A stretch of 64,000 nucleotides of DNA from Halothece sp. PCC 7418 (GCF_000317635.1 NC_019779.1:2914001-2978000), one strand, 5' to 3'. Counted from the first letter of the stretch, positions 28,054 to 37,979 are shown. The notes: generated by a model not told the origin, from the letters alone. Translations and numbers: made by a program.

Positions 28054-28812
28054 ATGAATCAAAATCACTCTTCCTCCCAACAAGCCTTACAATTTGCCGA
28101 ATATACTGCATTAGCTGCCTCTGTCGCTGGAAGCATCGTTGCTATTGCGTCCCAAAAACTCATCTGGGCTGTCACTCCCTTGAGTGCTACAGTGATTCTC
28201 AATTTACTCAATCGACAACAACAGTTACACCATCTCAAACATCTCCAACAGACTCAATTGGAACAAGTGCAAACTCAACAAGAAGATGGGACTCAAACTC
28301 TAGACTCAGTAGCTTCTCAACTTCAACAACAAGCAACTGTGGTGCAAAATTTAGCAGAAACCATAGGGAAACTGGATCAACGCTTACAAGAACATTCTGA
28401 GATGCTGTATAACTTCACCAGTCAACTTTCTACAATTGCTTTAGAAGTGAACACGCATCAAGAAACTTATCAAAAACAGGTGAAAACCTTTAAAGACCAA
28501 CTCACCGCCCATACTCACCAAATTGCCAGTTTATCAGAACAACTCGGGGAAACCCGAGCGAAACTTCATCAGGAATATCAGCAAACCGCCCAATTACTGA
28601 GTGAACGTCTCTCTAGTGTGGAAGATAGCTGCGATCCCAATAGCATCCAGACAACATTACAACATCTTCAAAGTGAATATGAACAGTTAGTTCATACCTT
28701 TCCTCAACTGGAAGACCATCTTGCTAGTGTCAGTGATGAACAAGCAGAGTGGAAAACCAGTCTGACTCACCTCAAACAACGAGTCTCTCAGTTAGAAGAC
28801 AAGTTAAGCTAG
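28054..28812 (+). CDS. membrane-anchored coiled-coil protein, unknown
   Basis: 252 residues. Residues about 15-50 are hydrophobic, with one or two short membrane segments (YTALAASVAGSIVAIAS, AVTPLSATVILNLL). The rest, about 51-252, is a long Gln/Leu-rich coiled coil with heptads (LHHLKHLQQTQLEQVQTQ; SEQLGETRAKLHQEY). No enzyme motif is seen. Similar proteins of unknown role are frequent in cyanobacteria. Its stop abuts the stop of the convergent phosphosugar mutase gene with no gap. Confidence 0.75.
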   Translation: MNQNHSSSQQALQFAEYTALAASVAGSIVAIASQKLIWAVTPLSATVILNLLNRQQQLHHLKHLQQTQLEQVQTQQEDGTQTLDSVASQLQQQATVVQNLAETIGKLDQRLQEHSEMLYNFTSQLSTIALEVNTHQETYQKQVKTFKDQLTAHTHQIASLSEQLGETRAKLHQEYQQTAQLLSERLSSVEDSCDPNSIQTTLQHLQSEYEQLVHTFPQLEDHLASVSDEQAEWKTSLTHLKQRVSQLEDKLS

Positions 28813-30258
28813 TTAAAGCGAACTTGCCCATTGTTTTGCCCAATTTAAGATGGTGCGCACACTTGGCTGATCGGTTGCTTCACAGTAAAGTCTGAGCAGG
28901 GGTTCTGTACCACTAAAGCGCACTAATAACCAACTGTTATCTTCGAGACGGAATTTATAACCATCAACGGTTTGACAGCTTGTTACGGTTCGTTCTGCAA
29001 TTTGATTGGGGGGATCAGCGTCGAGCATTGTTTGTACTCGTTGTTTGGCTTCTTCGTTGGCTAGGGGCAAATCAATGCGATCATAAGCAGAAGAGAATCT
29101 CACTTGGGCTTGTAGATCTTGATAAAGCCTTCCTAAATCTTTTTCCGCAACCACAACCGCTTCGATCGCGTACAATGCTGATAAAAGGGCATCTCGCTCT
29201 GGAATATGCGTTCCGTAACCAATGCCTCCAGACTCTTCTCCTCCCACTAGCACAGGGGTTTCTAACATCCGTTCCGCAATATATTTATAGCCAATGGGGG
29301 TTTCGTAGAGCGGTTGTTGATACTGTTGAGCAATGAGGGGAATTAAATCCGAGCCACTAACCGTTTTGACGACTTCTCCACTAAAGCCATGATGCTGCAC
29401 CAGATGCTGAATTAAAATCGGGATCAGCACTTGAGAGCTTAAAAAGTTTCCTTCCCCATCAACAGCAGCAACGCGATCGCTGTCGCCATCAAAAACTAAT
29501 CCTACTCGTAGCGGATATTGATTACGTTGTTTGGCCTGATTAATTGCTCGGAATAAGTCTGGAATATAAGCGGGAAGCGGTTCTGGGGGATTACCTCCAA
29601 ACAACGGATCACGATCTCCGTTAATTTCTATGACACCTTCTCCCAGAAAACGAGATAACCCTCCTGCTGCTGCACCGTGCATCACATCCGCAAAAATCCC
29701 CAATTTCCCTTGTTTGATTGCATCTTGAATGCGATCAAGATCCACCTTGGAAGCGAGAACTTGAGCATAACTATCCCAAGGGTTAAACCTTTCTAACTCG
29801 CCTTGGGTTTCTGTGCTCGGGGTTTCTGAAGAGAGCAAACGAGATTCAATTTTCGCTGTTAATTCCCGCGTCACCGATCCGCCAAAAGCTCCCTTTACCT
29901 TCAATCCTAAATATTCAGCAGGATTATGGCTCGCAGTTAAGACTAACGCCCCCAGTGCTGAATTGGCTTTCACCGCCCAACTCAGAGCAGGAGTTGGGGC
30001 ATAGGTGTTGGCAAGATAGACATCAAATCCCGCAGCTTGCACCGCTTCTGCCGCAGCTTGAGCAAACTGTTCCGCGAGGAAACGGCGATCATACCCAACA
30101 ATGACTAGGCGATTTTCTGCTAAGTGACTGTAAGATTCTGATAAGACTTGCGCTGCAATCGGGGCTAAGTGGCAAACTCTGGCAAAAGTGAAATCGGCAG
30201 CAATGACACCGCGCCAGCCATCAGTACCAAATTGAATCGGAGCAGGGGTAAACGGCAT
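28813..30258 (-). CDS. phosphoglucomutase/phosphomannomutase family protein
   Basis: 481 residues, alpha-D-phosphohexomutase superfamily. The four domains each show their motif: active-site phosphoserine loop LTASHNPAEYLGLK, Mg2+ loop FDGDSDRVAAVD, sugar-specificity loop GGEESGGIGY and phosphate-binding loop RFSGTEPLLRLY. It moves phosphate between C1 and C6 of a hexose for glycogen or exopolysaccharide precursors. The GEESG loop fits glucose/mannose rather than glucosamine. The exact substrate is not decidable from the sequence. Confidence 0.92.
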   Translation of the reverse strand: MPFTPAPIQFGTDGWRGVIAADFTFARVCHLAPIAAQVLSESYSHLAENRLVIVGYDRRFLAEQFAQAAAEAVQAAGFDVYLANTYAPTPALSWAVKANSALGALVLTASHNPAEYLGLKVKGAFGGSVTRELTAKIESRLLSSETPSTETQGELERFNPWDSYAQVLASKVDLDRIQDAIKQGKLGIFADVMHGAAAGGLSRFLGEGVIEINGDRDPLFGGNPPEPLPAYIPDLFRAINQAKQRNQYPLRVGLVFDGDSDRVAAVDGEGNFLSSQVLIPILIQHLVQHHGFSGEVVKTVSGSDLIPLIAQQYQQPLYETPIGYKYIAERMLETPVLVGGEESGGIGYGTHIPERDALLSALYAIEAVVVAEKDLGRLYQDLQAQVRFSSAYDRIDLPLANEEAKQRVQTMLDADPPNQIAERTVTSCQTVDGYKFRLEDNSWLLVRFSGTEPLLRLYCEATDQPSVRTILNWAKQWASSL

Positions 30259-30297
30259 AACTATTCAAAATTAGGAGAAGTGCCAATCATTGCTATC

Positions 30298-30633
30298 CTA
30301 CCATGATTCATCTTGCCATGAAGAAGGGTCTGGCGGGGATTTCTCCTCACTCAGTTCTAAATGAATCAGCAGCGATCGCAGCTTCATCCGTTCAATATAG
30401 GGCCAGCCTCCATTTTCTTCAATATCGCGCAGAAGTTGATACAATTCATTGCGAGTATCGGGAAGCGCAGGATGAAATAATCTTTCCCTGATTTGCCAAT
30501 GAACCTGTTCTAAAACCCGTAATAGCATCAACAAAGCCAAGCAGTCTTCCTTATACTCTTGAGCGGTTTCTAAAATGAGTCCTTTGACGCGGTCTGCGTC
30601 CTCAGTTAACTTTTGATTTGTCTGATCATCCAT
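30298..30633 (-). CDS. conserved cyanobacterial hypothetical protein
   Basis: 111 residues, acidic, probably all helical and cytoplasmic (ADRVKGLILETAQEYKEDCLALLMLL; QLLRDIEENGGWPYIERMKLR). No known motif, signal or membrane segment. Codon use and HIP1 content are like the neighbours. It lies 39 nt upstream of the mutase gene on the same strand, so the two may be cotranscribed. Confidence 0.7.
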   Translation of the reverse strand: MDDQTNQKLTEDADRVKGLILETAQEYKEDCLALLMLLRVLEQVHWQIRERLFHPALPDTRNELYQLLRDIEENGGWPYIERMKLRSLLIHLELSEEKSPPDPSSWQDESW

Positions 30634-30985
30634 CTCTTAATTAATTTACAAAACTTAATATTAAAGGGCCTTCGACACTTTCCTTGCGAGGAAAAGCAAC
30701 TCTAGAGTGTACAATGCCTAATTGGATGTTCAATGAGTTTTTTGGTTATCGTAAGATTTTGGCGATACTCCTCTGAATCTCATTGGCAACAAACACGGGC
30801 ACAAATGCGCCCTCGTGTTAATTCAAACTTACCATCATCTGATCCAGATGAGGATTTGACCGAGAAAAGATAAGAAAAATAAAGATCAAGCATCATGCTT
30901 TGTCTTTACTCTGAAATTGCCAATGGGGCGCAACTTTCAAATTGCTGTAGCGGAGAGTTTTTCAAGAAAGGAATCAAGACAAATT
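30634..30985 (+). promoter_or_regulatory. psbO upstream region
   Basis: 352 nt without a gene, between divergent genes. A plausible psbO promoter is TTGACC (30856-30861) with TAAAGA (30880-30885), spacing 18. An AAGCAT / ATGCTT hairpin follows in the leader. The remainder shows no recognisable structure. Confidence 0.4.
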
Positions 30986-31831
30986 ATGAGATATCGTTCA
31001 ATTATTGCCACTGTCCTGGCGCTGTGTTTAGGTTTATTAACGGCTTGCGCGGAAGAGCCGAGCGAATATGTTGATAAAAGCCAACTGACTTATGATCAGG
31101 TTTTAGGAACGGGATTAGCAAATAAATGTCCTCGCCTTGCTTCCAGCAGACGCGGGACGATTGAGGTCAGTACAGATACGACCTATAAAATTAAAGATAT
31201 GTGTCTGCAACCGACAGAGTTTTATGTCAAAGAAGAACCCGAAAATAAACGTCGTGAAGCAGAATTTGTTCCTGGGAAATTGCTCACTCGTTCAACATCA
31301 AGTTTGGATCAAATTATTGCCAATTTGAAGTTTACTGAAGACGGACAATTTTTGTTCCAAGAAATTGACGGGATTGATTTTCAACCAATTACAGTACAAC
31401 TTCCTGGGGGTGAACAGATTCCTTTCTTGTTCACAGTGAAAGGATTAACCGCTCAAACTGAACGCGGTCTAGAAAATATCAATACCTCTACTGATTTTGA
31501 GGGTGACTTTAAAGTTCCTTCTTATCGCGGTGCGCTGTTCCTTGATCCAAAAGGACGGGGGGTTGCAAGCGGTTATGACAACGCGATCGCGCTTCCCGCC
31601 CAAGCGGATGATGAAGACTATGAAAGAGCGAATAAGAAAAGCGTGAGTCGCTTCTCAGAAGAAAAAGGTCACATTTCTTTACAAATCGAAAAAGTAGATG
31701 AAGTCACAGGTGAAATCGCAGGAACGTTTGAAAGTGAGCAGCCCTCAGATACTGATTTAGGGGCGCAAGAACCGGAAGACGTTAAAATTCGCGGTATCTT
31801 CTACGGACGGGTGGAAACAACCACCAGCTAG
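30986..31831 (+). CDS. psbO: photosystem II manganese-stabilising protein PsbO
   Basis: 281 residues from ATG 30986; an in-frame ATG 69 nt upstream is rejected because the signal peptide MRYRSIIATVLALCLGLL starts here. The mature extrinsic protein sits on the lumenal face of photosystem II and stabilises the Mn4CaO5 cluster. Family motifs include LTYDQVLGTGLANKCP, the conserved Cys pair (NKCPRL and KDMCLQ), EEPENKRREAEFVPGKL and DFEGDFKVPSYRG. The signal peptide ends LLTACAEEP, leaving a Cys that could be lipidated, though family members are normally cleaved by signal peptidase I. Confidence 0.96.
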   Translation: MRYRSIIATVLALCLGLLTACAEEPSEYVDKSQLTYDQVLGTGLANKCPRLASSRRGTIEVSTDTTYKIKDMCLQPTEFYVKEEPENKRREAEFVPGKLLTRSTSSLDQIIANLKFTEDGQFLFQEIDGIDFQPITVQLPGGEQIPFLFTVKGLTAQTERGLENINTSTDFEGDFKVPSYRGALFLDPKGRGVASGYDNAIALPAQADDEDYERANKKSVSRFSEEKGHISLQIEKVDEVTGEIAGTFESEQPSDTDLGAQEPEDVKIRGIFYGRVETTTS

Positions 31832-31967
31832 TCTCTCTTGAGAGGGAGTTAGGGAGAGGGAGAGTTGGGGAGAAGCCTTACTGACCAACGGTCACGCCCA
31901 AGCACCTTCCGTTTTGAGTTAACCTCCTCACATTTGCCTCCAGTTTCCTTGTTTCCCTCTCCCTCGG

Positions 31968-33062
31968 TCATCTTCTCTCCTGTTGTTCTCGTTCAATGGC
32001 TGCGAAGAGAGCGCGGAAATTTCCCTCTCCAAACCCTTGAGCGCGATCGCGCCGTTCAATTAATTCAAAAAAGAAGGTCGGTTCTGCAAAAATAGGTTGT
32101 GTAAAAATCTGTAAGAGTAATGGTCTTCGCGAGGAATCTAAATTCGAGGAATCTTCCTCTTGCGCTTCACAATCCACTAAAACTTGAGCCTTTTGAAGAT
32201 GGGCCCATTCCGACTCCGAAAAAGGCAATTCCCGAAATCTTTCTTGTAATTCCCGATAATAGGTTTCTGGGACTCTTAAAAATGAGACCCCTTGCTGTTT
32301 GAGTTTTAGGGTCACCGCCGTTATATTCGGCGTACTCAGGGCAATATGTTGAATGCCAGCGCCACGATTAAAGTCAAGAAATTCTTGAATTTGGGAGTGA
32401 TCAGAACTGGGTTCGTTAATGGGAAACTGCACAGCACCGTTTGGTGAGACCAAAACCTGCGAATGCAAGCCCGATCGCGCTGTTGCAATAGAAAAGGCTT
32501 GTTTACGCTGCCAACCAAAGATCCGTTCATACCACTCAACCGTTGGCTTTAATTCCCCCTGAGGAACATTCAACACCAAATGATCAATCCCTGTAAAATA
32601 GCATCCTCGTGCTGAAGTCACTGGAGATTTTTGCAGCCAGTGCGGACGGGAAGGCAATAGTGGCGTTTTTCCCGTCCGTTCCACTAAGGTATGAATTAGC
32701 CCTGTCATCCCTGAAATTTGACACCATTTCAGGCAACCCAGGTCTGTTTGAATGGTTTGTAGAGGTTGCAGAAAGGTAACATGGGAGCGCAGTCCTTGAG
32801 AAAGATAGTCTTCAAGTTGAGAAACAGCAAAGGTAATGGCTGCGACTCCTGGAGGGTGATGTTTCAGGTAATCCGCAACTGGGCTTTTGTCATTTTGCGG
32901 GGAGTACAGCAAGAATTCTGCAGCCCCGCTTTTAACCACTTCCACAAGGGTGTTGGGGTCGCTGTTTCCAGACGCAATGGCTTCAAACCCCATCTGAGCA
33001 ATAAACCAATCGCGCCACTGGGAAGCGTTGTCCAGATAAAAGTGAATCTGATCAATCTGCAT
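31968..33062 (-). CDS. hppD: 4-hydroxyphenylpyruvate dioxygenase
   Basis: 364 residues, two VOC domains. It turns 4-hydroxyphenylpyruvate into homogentisate, the head group precursor of tocopherol and the key step of tyrosine breakdown. The iron-binding triad is visible: H in GIDHLVLNV (about residue 163), H in GIQHIALST (about 245) and E in FFFELIERRD (about 339). The C-terminal helix GFGEGNFRALFAAIE gates the active site as in known HPPDs. The cyanobacterial form is normal in length. The next gene on this strand upstream is an SDR, 54 nt away. Confidence 0.92.
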   Translation of the reverse strand: MQIDQIHFYLDNASQWRDWFIAQMGFEAIASGNSDPNTLVEVVKSGAAEFLLYSPQNDKSPVADYLKHHPPGVAAITFAVSQLEDYLSQGLRSHVTFLQPLQTIQTDLGCLKWCQISGMTGLIHTLVERTGKTPLLPSRPHWLQKSPVTSARGCYFTGIDHLVLNVPQGELKPTVEWYERIFGWQRKQAFSIATARSGLHSQVLVSPNGAVQFPINEPSSDHSQIQEFLDFNRGAGIQHIALSTPNITAVTLKLKQQGVSFLRVPETYYRELQERFRELPFSESEWAHLQKAQVLVDCEAQEEDSSNLDSSRRPLLLQIFTQPIFAEPTFFFELIERRDRAQGFGEGNFRALFAAIEREQQERR

Positions 33063-33116
33063 TGATGTGAAGCCTCAGTTTTTTTTGATCTCCCTCCGGA
33101 TAGGATACAGGTTTTC

Positions 33117-33827
33117 CTAGAAAAATAAATGATTATCAGGTTGGATGTTTATTTCTGTGGGAACTGCATTGGGTTCGGCTTGCAGCGCAAATAAAATCGC
33201 TTGTGCTGCGGTGTCTGCACTCAGCATTTTTTCCCGATCCACTTTTAAGCCAGCTTGATCCCAAAACGGCGTATTCACGCCACCAAAGTAGAATAAGGTC
33301 ATTTTAACCCCATAGCGTTTGAGTTCTTCCGCGAGACATTTACTAAAGCCCACAGCCCCAAATTTAGAGGCACAGTAAGCACTTCCCATCGCCATGGGGT
33401 GTTTCCCTAAAATGCCAATGATATTACAAATTTGCCCTGATTTTTGCTGGCGCATGACATCTGCTGCTGCTTGGGAGGTGTAGAAACTCCCTTTTAAGTT
33501 TAGATCCAGCATTTGATCAAGATCGCTGGGTTCAATTTTTTGATGAGGTTTGAGAATCCCTGCGCCTGCTGCATTGACAAGGACATCAATTTGACCAAAC
33601 TGCGCGATCGTCTTTTCCATTAAGGTTTTCACTTGTTCTGGATCAGTGATATCAGTGGGGACACTCAACACTCTTTCCGCTACGGATAACTGAGAGACTA
33701 ATGCGGATAACTTGGCACTCTCTTTTGCTGCTAAAACCAGATTTGCCCCAGTTTCTGAGAGATAATGAGTCAGGGTTGAGCCAATTCCGCCTGTTGCCCC
33801 AACGATAACAATAACTTTGCCTTCCAT
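33117..33827 (-). CDS. short-chain dehydrogenase/reductase, atypical catalytic site
   Basis: 236 residues, classical SDR. The NAD(P) motif is GATGGIGSTL (residues 10-19), with NAAGAG in the next strand and the catalytic YCASK present. At the position of the catalytic Ser (usually N-x-S-S) the chain reads CNIIGILGKH, so Ser looks replaced by Gly. The N-terminus (VIVIVGATGGIG) points to cofactor binding. Substrate unknown. It is transcribed towards hppD with a 54-nt gap and may be cotranscribed with it. Confidence 0.85.
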   Translation of the reverse strand: MEGKVIVIVGATGGIGSTLTHYLSETGANLVLAAKESAKLSALVSQLSVAERVLSVPTDITDPEQVKTLMEKTIAQFGQIDVLVNAAGAGILKPHQKIEPSDLDQMLDLNLKGSFYTSQAAADVMRQQKSGQICNIIGILGKHPMAMGSAYCASKFGAVGFSKCLAEELKRYGVKMTLFYFGGVNTPFWDQAGLKVDREKMLSADTAAQAILFALQAEPNAVPTEINIQPDNHLFF

Positions 33828-34001
33828 TTTCGTTACATTTCTTTACATCTTCATCTATCTTAACGAGAAGTTTTGACATTGGTGCTTACCATCCTCGTTG
33901 GAGAAGTGAAACCTGACGCTTAACATAGATAATGAGTAGGAAACATCTTTGTTCGTTGTCCTGCTCCTTTTGTTGGAAACTACTGATTTTGGAAACCCAA
34001 T

Positions 34002-34376
34002 ATGTCCATTGAAAACTTAAAACCGGTTGGCAGAGAAGCAGTTATTCCCTATAGTCCTTATGCTCCAAAAGAGAAAAGCTGGTTACCTTTAGCGATTAGT
34101 TTATATAAGGAGGGAAGATTAGAAGGACAACGACCGATTGAAGGTGGCAAACCGATTCCATTTGTTTCCACATGGACGATTTCTTCTCTTCCCTTAGAAC
34201 AAACTCGCTTTCGCCTACAGTTTAATGGCAGTGCTGAACTCAGTTATGAAATTGCGCTCCAAAATGCCGATTTTATCTGTCATTTAATCACAGTGATTAA
34301 AACCTATCATAAAGAAGGAATTGTGGACTATCCCAAAGAGTTATATCGGGAATTGCTGAAAATTCCCGTTAGTTAA
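34002..34376 (+). CDS. conserved cyanobacterial hypothetical protein
   Basis: 124 residues, soluble. It has PYSPYAPKEKSWLPLAISLY near the start and a C-terminal helix-rich part (NADFICHLITVIKTYHKEG, YPKELYRELLKI). No motif, signal or membrane segment was recognised. The C-terminus meets the convergent thrS stop 4 nt away. Function unknown. Confidence 0.7.
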   Translation: MSIENLKPVGREAVIPYSPYAPKEKSWLPLAISLYKEGRLEGQRPIEGGKPIPFVSTWTISSLPLEQTRFRLQFNGSAELSYEIALQNADFICHLITVIKTYHKEGIVDYPKELYRELLKIPVS

Positions 34377-34380
34377 TCCC

Positions 34381-36210
34381 CTAGAAATCTTCATAAGACG
34401 CGATCGCGCTTTGTAGTTTCGCGGTCACTTCTGCAACGTCCATACCTCCTAACTCACCAGAAGCCCGAGTGCGGACACTCAAACTATTTCCTTCTACTTC
34501 TTTCGCACCGACAACCGCCATCACAGGAACTTTTTGCTTCTCAGCATTGCGGATTAACTTTCCTAAGCGTTCTCCACTGAGATCCGCTTGGGCTCGAATG
34601 CCAGCTTGCTGCATTTGCGTTGCGACTTGTTGCACAAACTCATACTGTTCCTGACTAACTGGTAATAACCGCACTTGTTCGGGGGCTAACCACAACGGGA
34701 AATCACCCGCATACTGTTCGATTAAAATCCCAATCAAGCGTTCCACGGAACCAAAGGGGGCGCGATGAATCATAACAGGACGCTTTCTTGTCCCATCTTC
34801 TGCCATATAGGTCAAATCGAAGCGTTCAGGGAGGTTATAATCCACTTGTACCGTTCCCAGTTGCCATTCCCGTTCCAGAACATCTTGGAAAATAAAATCC
34901 AGTTTCGGACCATAAAACGCTGCTTCCCCAATGCCTTCAAAATAGTCCATTCCTAATTTTTCAACCGCACGGCGAATGGCCTTTTCTGCCTTATTCCAGG
35001 CTTCATCTGAACCAATATATTTGTCCGATTCGGGATCGCGGAAACTTAATCGCGCCTTGAAATTCTTTAAATGGAGACGATTAAATACAGAGAGAATTAA
35101 ATCCACCACCTCAAGAAACTCATTATCAAGTTGTTCTGGGGTTACAAACAAATGCGAGTCATCAACCGTAAAGCCTCGGACACGAGTTAATCCGCCTAAC
35201 TCTCCAGATTGTTCGTAACGATAAACCGTTCCAAACTCAGCCAGACGAATGGGAAGATCGCGATAGGAATGGAGGTCGTTTTTATAGATTTGAATATGAA
35301 ACGGACAATTCATGGGTTTGAGAACAAACCCTTGTTCCTCTGCTGCTGCTTGTTCGTTTTCCGCCATTAACGGAAACATATCCTCATGATAATTTTGCCA
35401 GTGTCCCGAAGTTTTGAATAAATCCACTCTGGCAATATGGGGAGTCACAACAGGAGAATAACCGCGTTTGAGTTGTTCTTGCTTCAGAAAGTCCTCTAAC
35501 AGCGTCCGTAACATGGTTCCTTTCGGAGTCCATAACGGTAAACCTGGACCCACGGTATCATTAAATAAAAACAGTCCCAGTTCTTTCCCCAGACGACGAT
35601 GATCCCGTCTCAGGGCTTCTTCTTTCCGTCGTTTATATTCAGCAAGCTGTTCTGGGGTTTCCCAAGCGGTGCCATAAATCCGTTGCAGTTGGGGATTATT
35701 TTCATCTCCACGCCAATACGCCCCAGCGACACTTTCAATATCAATCGCTTTCGGATTAATCTCCCCTGTGGTTTCCACGTGAGGTCCCGCGCACAAATCC
35801 CACCATTGGTCTCCTAAGTGATAGATACTGATCGGAGCACCTTCAATATCACTGAGAATTTCCAGTTTGTAGGGTTCTTGCAATTGTTCAATCCGTTTTT
35901 GGGCTTCTTCACGACTGACTTCTTCCCGAATCACAGGTAATTTCTTTTTGATGATTTTCACCATCTCTTTTTTGATGGCTTTTAAGTCTTGTTCGGTAAA
36001 GGGTTCGGGTTTATCAAAGTCATAGTAGAATCCATTCTCCGTCCAAGGACCAATGGTCACTTGTGCATCCGGAAACAGCCGTTGCACCGCCATCGCCATC
36101 ACGTGAGAAGCTGTGTGGCGAATCCGCTTCAGTTGGTCTGACTCGCTCGTTTTTGGCAGTTTAATGGGTTCAGATTGTTCCAGGCTTACAGGAGATTCTA
36201 CACTAGACAT
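34381..36210 (-). CDS. thrS: threonyl-tRNA synthetase (no TGS domain)
   Basis: 609 residues. It charges tRNA-Thr. The N-terminal TGS/N1 domain of E. coli ThrS is missing, as is normal in cyanobacteria; the chain starts near the N2 editing domain (HTASHVMAMAVQRLFP with the HxxxH zinc-like pair, and DLCAGPHVETTG). The class II core has MNCPFHIQIYKNDL (zinc Cys), YRYEQSGELGGLTRVRGF (motif 2) and HRAPFGSVERLIGILIE (motif 3), then an anticodon-binding domain (VRLLPVSQEQYEFVQQ). A tRNA-Thr gene sits at 3689, unlinked. The 268 nt upstream show no clear leader control. Confidence 0.95.
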   Translation of the reverse strand: MSSVESPVSLEQSEPIKLPKTSESDQLKRIRHTASHVMAMAVQRLFPDAQVTIGPWTENGFYYDFDKPEPFTEQDLKAIKKEMVKIIKKKLPVIREEVSREEAQKRIEQLQEPYKLEILSDIEGAPISIYHLGDQWWDLCAGPHVETTGEINPKAIDIESVAGAYWRGDENNPQLQRIYGTAWETPEQLAEYKRRKEEALRRDHRRLGKELGLFLFNDTVGPGLPLWTPKGTMLRTLLEDFLKQEQLKRGYSPVVTPHIARVDLFKTSGHWQNYHEDMFPLMAENEQAAAEEQGFVLKPMNCPFHIQIYKNDLHSYRDLPIRLAEFGTVYRYEQSGELGGLTRVRGFTVDDSHLFVTPEQLDNEFLEVVDLILSVFNRLHLKNFKARLSFRDPESDKYIGSDEAWNKAEKAIRRAVEKLGMDYFEGIGEAAFYGPKLDFIFQDVLEREWQLGTVQVDYNLPERFDLTYMAEDGTRKRPVMIHRAPFGSVERLIGILIEQYAGDFPLWLAPEQVRLLPVSQEQYEFVQQVATQMQQAGIRAQADLSGERLGKLIRNAEKQKVPVMAVVGAKEVEGNSLSVRTRASGELGGMDVAEVTAKLQSAIASYEDF

Positions 36211-36478
36211 TTTAATTTTTCGTTTAGATTAGGTTTGACAACGAGTGCTAGGAGTCTTGAGAAAAATCTAATTGGCTTTTCCTTGCTGATTGGCGAGAAC
36301 AACCAACATCAAAGCAATCACTCGCGGTTATATTTTAGCTTCTAAGACGATCCCATTCTAGCGGAGAGTCGAGATCAGATCTTGGTGCGACTCGGTTAAG
36401 AAAAAAAAGAAAATTCGCGCCAATTCATTCTAGATCTGGTAAAATGACAAAGGTCAATCTAGGCAAGTGTAAGCGTCT

Positions 36479-36985
36479 TTGACTCAATCGACTACTGAAC
36501 CCATCCAACTCGACACCCTAACCCAAGAACTGGCAGCTATCCAACAAACTGGTTCTAAACGAATCGCTATTCTTGGTTCTCGTCATGTTCCTATAACTCA
36601 TCAACAACTGATTGAAATGATGAGTTATGCCTTAGTTTTAGGCGGAAATCGCCTCGTCACCTCGGGTGCAACAGGAACAAATTCTGCTGTGATTAAGGGG
36701 GCAATGCGTGCTGATCCAAACCTCTTAACGGTGATTCTTCCGCAAAGCCTGAAGCAGCAACCGAAGGAGTCCCGAGATCAACTTGAGCAAGTGATTCATT
36801 TAGTAGAAAACCCAGAACAAGATGAACTCTCTCTGGGGGAAGCCAGTGCTTTATGTAACCGAGAAATAATTTCTCGCTGTCAGCAATTGATCTGTTTCGC
36901 CTTTCATGACAGCCACACGCTGCTTAAAACTTGTGAAGAAGCAGAAGAAGACCGTAAACTGGTGACGTTATTCTATTTCGATTAA
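36479..36985 (+). CDS. SLOG/DprA-like Rossmann-fold protein
   Basis: 168 residues. The central part has KRIAILGSRHVPITHQQL and NRLVTSGATGTNSAVIKGA, the nucleotide-binding pattern of the SLOG superfamily (DprA, LOG lysine-decarboxylase-like proteins). No in-frame ATG precedes this; the TTG at 36479 is the only reasonable start and its ribosome-binding site is weak. It lies 5 nt before a MAPEG gene. Binding of a nucleotide-derived ligand is inferred. A role in DNA uptake is possible but unsupported, since the rest of DprA is missing. Confidence 0.7.
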   Translation: MTQSTTEPIQLDTLTQELAAIQQTGSKRIAILGSRHVPITHQQLIEMMSYALVLGGNRLVTSGATGTNSAVIKGAMRADPNLLTVILPQSLKQQPKESRDQLEQVIHLVENPEQDELSLGEASALCNREIISRCQQLICFAFHDSHTLLKTCEEAEEDRKLVTLFYFD

Positions 36986-36990
36986 CTTTA

Positions 36991-37410
36991 ATGATGGTAA
37001 CTTCCACTCAGGCTGTGCTCCTTTATTCTCTTGCAGGCGGGGCAGTTTTGATTTATTTTCCATACTTAGTTGTGGTGTGGGGGCGTTTGCAAATCGGGTA
37101 TGATTACCAAGCCCCCCGTGCCATGTTTGAGAAATTACCCTCTTATGCGCAACGGGCAACTTGGGCGCACCAAAATGCCTTTGAATCCTTTACGTTTTAC
37201 GCTCCAGCAGCAATTATGGCTTATGTGACGGCGGTTGACTCTCAATTGGCTTTTTGGGCTGGTGTTGCCTATTTAGTGGGGCGTTTCTTCTATCCCATGT
37301 TTTATATTGCCAATATTGCCCTAGCGCGATCGTTCATGTTTGCTTTAGGTTCACTCAGTAGCCTAGTTTTATATGGGCTGAGTATTCTCGAAATTAACGC
37401 CTCAATTTAA
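36991..37410 (+). CDS. MAPEG family membrane protein
   Basis: 139 residues, about four membrane helices ([77 protein letters not shown]). The MAPEG pattern [20 protein letters not shown] and the region [12 protein letters not shown] are clear. The family includes microsomal glutathione transferases, but bacterial members are mostly unassigned. The start overlaps nothing and follows the SLOG gene by 5 nt, so both are probably on one transcript with yajQ 32 nt later. Confidence 0.85.
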   Translation: MMVTSTQAVLLYSLAGGAVLIYFPYLVVVWGRLQIGYDYQAPRAMFEKLPSYAQRATWAHQNAFESFTFYAPAAIMAYVTAVDSQLAFWAGVAYLVGRFFYPMFYIANIALARSFMFALGSLSSLVLYGLSILEINASI

Positions 37411-37442
37411 TTTCTTTTTGTAGATTTACCCTCACTTGTGTT

Positions 37443-37934
37443 ATGGCTTCTAACTACACCTTTGATATTGTCAGCGACTTTGATCATCAAGAAATGGTTA
37501 ATGCAGTTGATCAAGCGCGGAGAGAAATTGAAAATCGCTATGATCTGAAAGATTCTCAAACCAGTCTTGAACTGAGGGAGGATGCAGTGACAGTGAATAC
37601 TGATAGTGAATTTACTCTCGATACCGTTCACGATATTCTGCGGAATAAAGCAGCCAAACGCAATCTTTCCCAAAAAATCTTTGACTATGGCACGGTTGAA
37701 TCTGCAAGCGGGAATCGGGTGCGTCAAGTGATTACTTTGAAGCGGGGAATTGATAAAGAACTCGCTAAAGAAATTACCAAAAAAATTAAAAACGAATTTA
37801 AAAAAGTTCAGCCTTCTATCCAAGGGGATAGTGTTCGCGTTTCCAGTAAATCTAAAGATGATTTGCAACAGGTGATTCAATGGCTTAAACAAACTGATTA
37901 TTCAGTTCCTTTGCAAATTACGAACTATCGTTAG
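37443..37934 (+). CDS. yajQ: YajQ family nucleotide-binding protein
   Basis: 163 residues, the family's standard length. The sequence matches YajQ throughout: [34 protein letters not shown]-like [13 protein letters not shown], and the end [19 protein letters not shown]. YajQ proteins bind nucleotides or RNA, and in Xanthomonas a homologue binds cyclic di-GMP. Cytoplasmic; the role in cyanobacteria is not known. Confidence 0.92.
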   Translation: MASNYTFDIVSDFDHQEMVNAVDQARREIENRYDLKDSQTSLELREDAVTVNTDSEFTLDTVHDILRNKAAKRNLSQKIFDYGTVESASGNRVRQVITLKRGIDKELAKEITKKIKNEFKKVQPSIQGDSVRVSSKSKDDLQQVIQWLKQTDYSVPLQITNYR

Positions 37935-37979
37935 AATAAAATTAAGGCGTAGCCATTCATTGGAAAACGGGAGTGAGTT

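Noticed and set aside
37407-37892. 161-codon open frame on the minus strand across yajQ
   Set aside because: Antisense shadow of a well-conserved gene; no family match in its own translation and no start signal.
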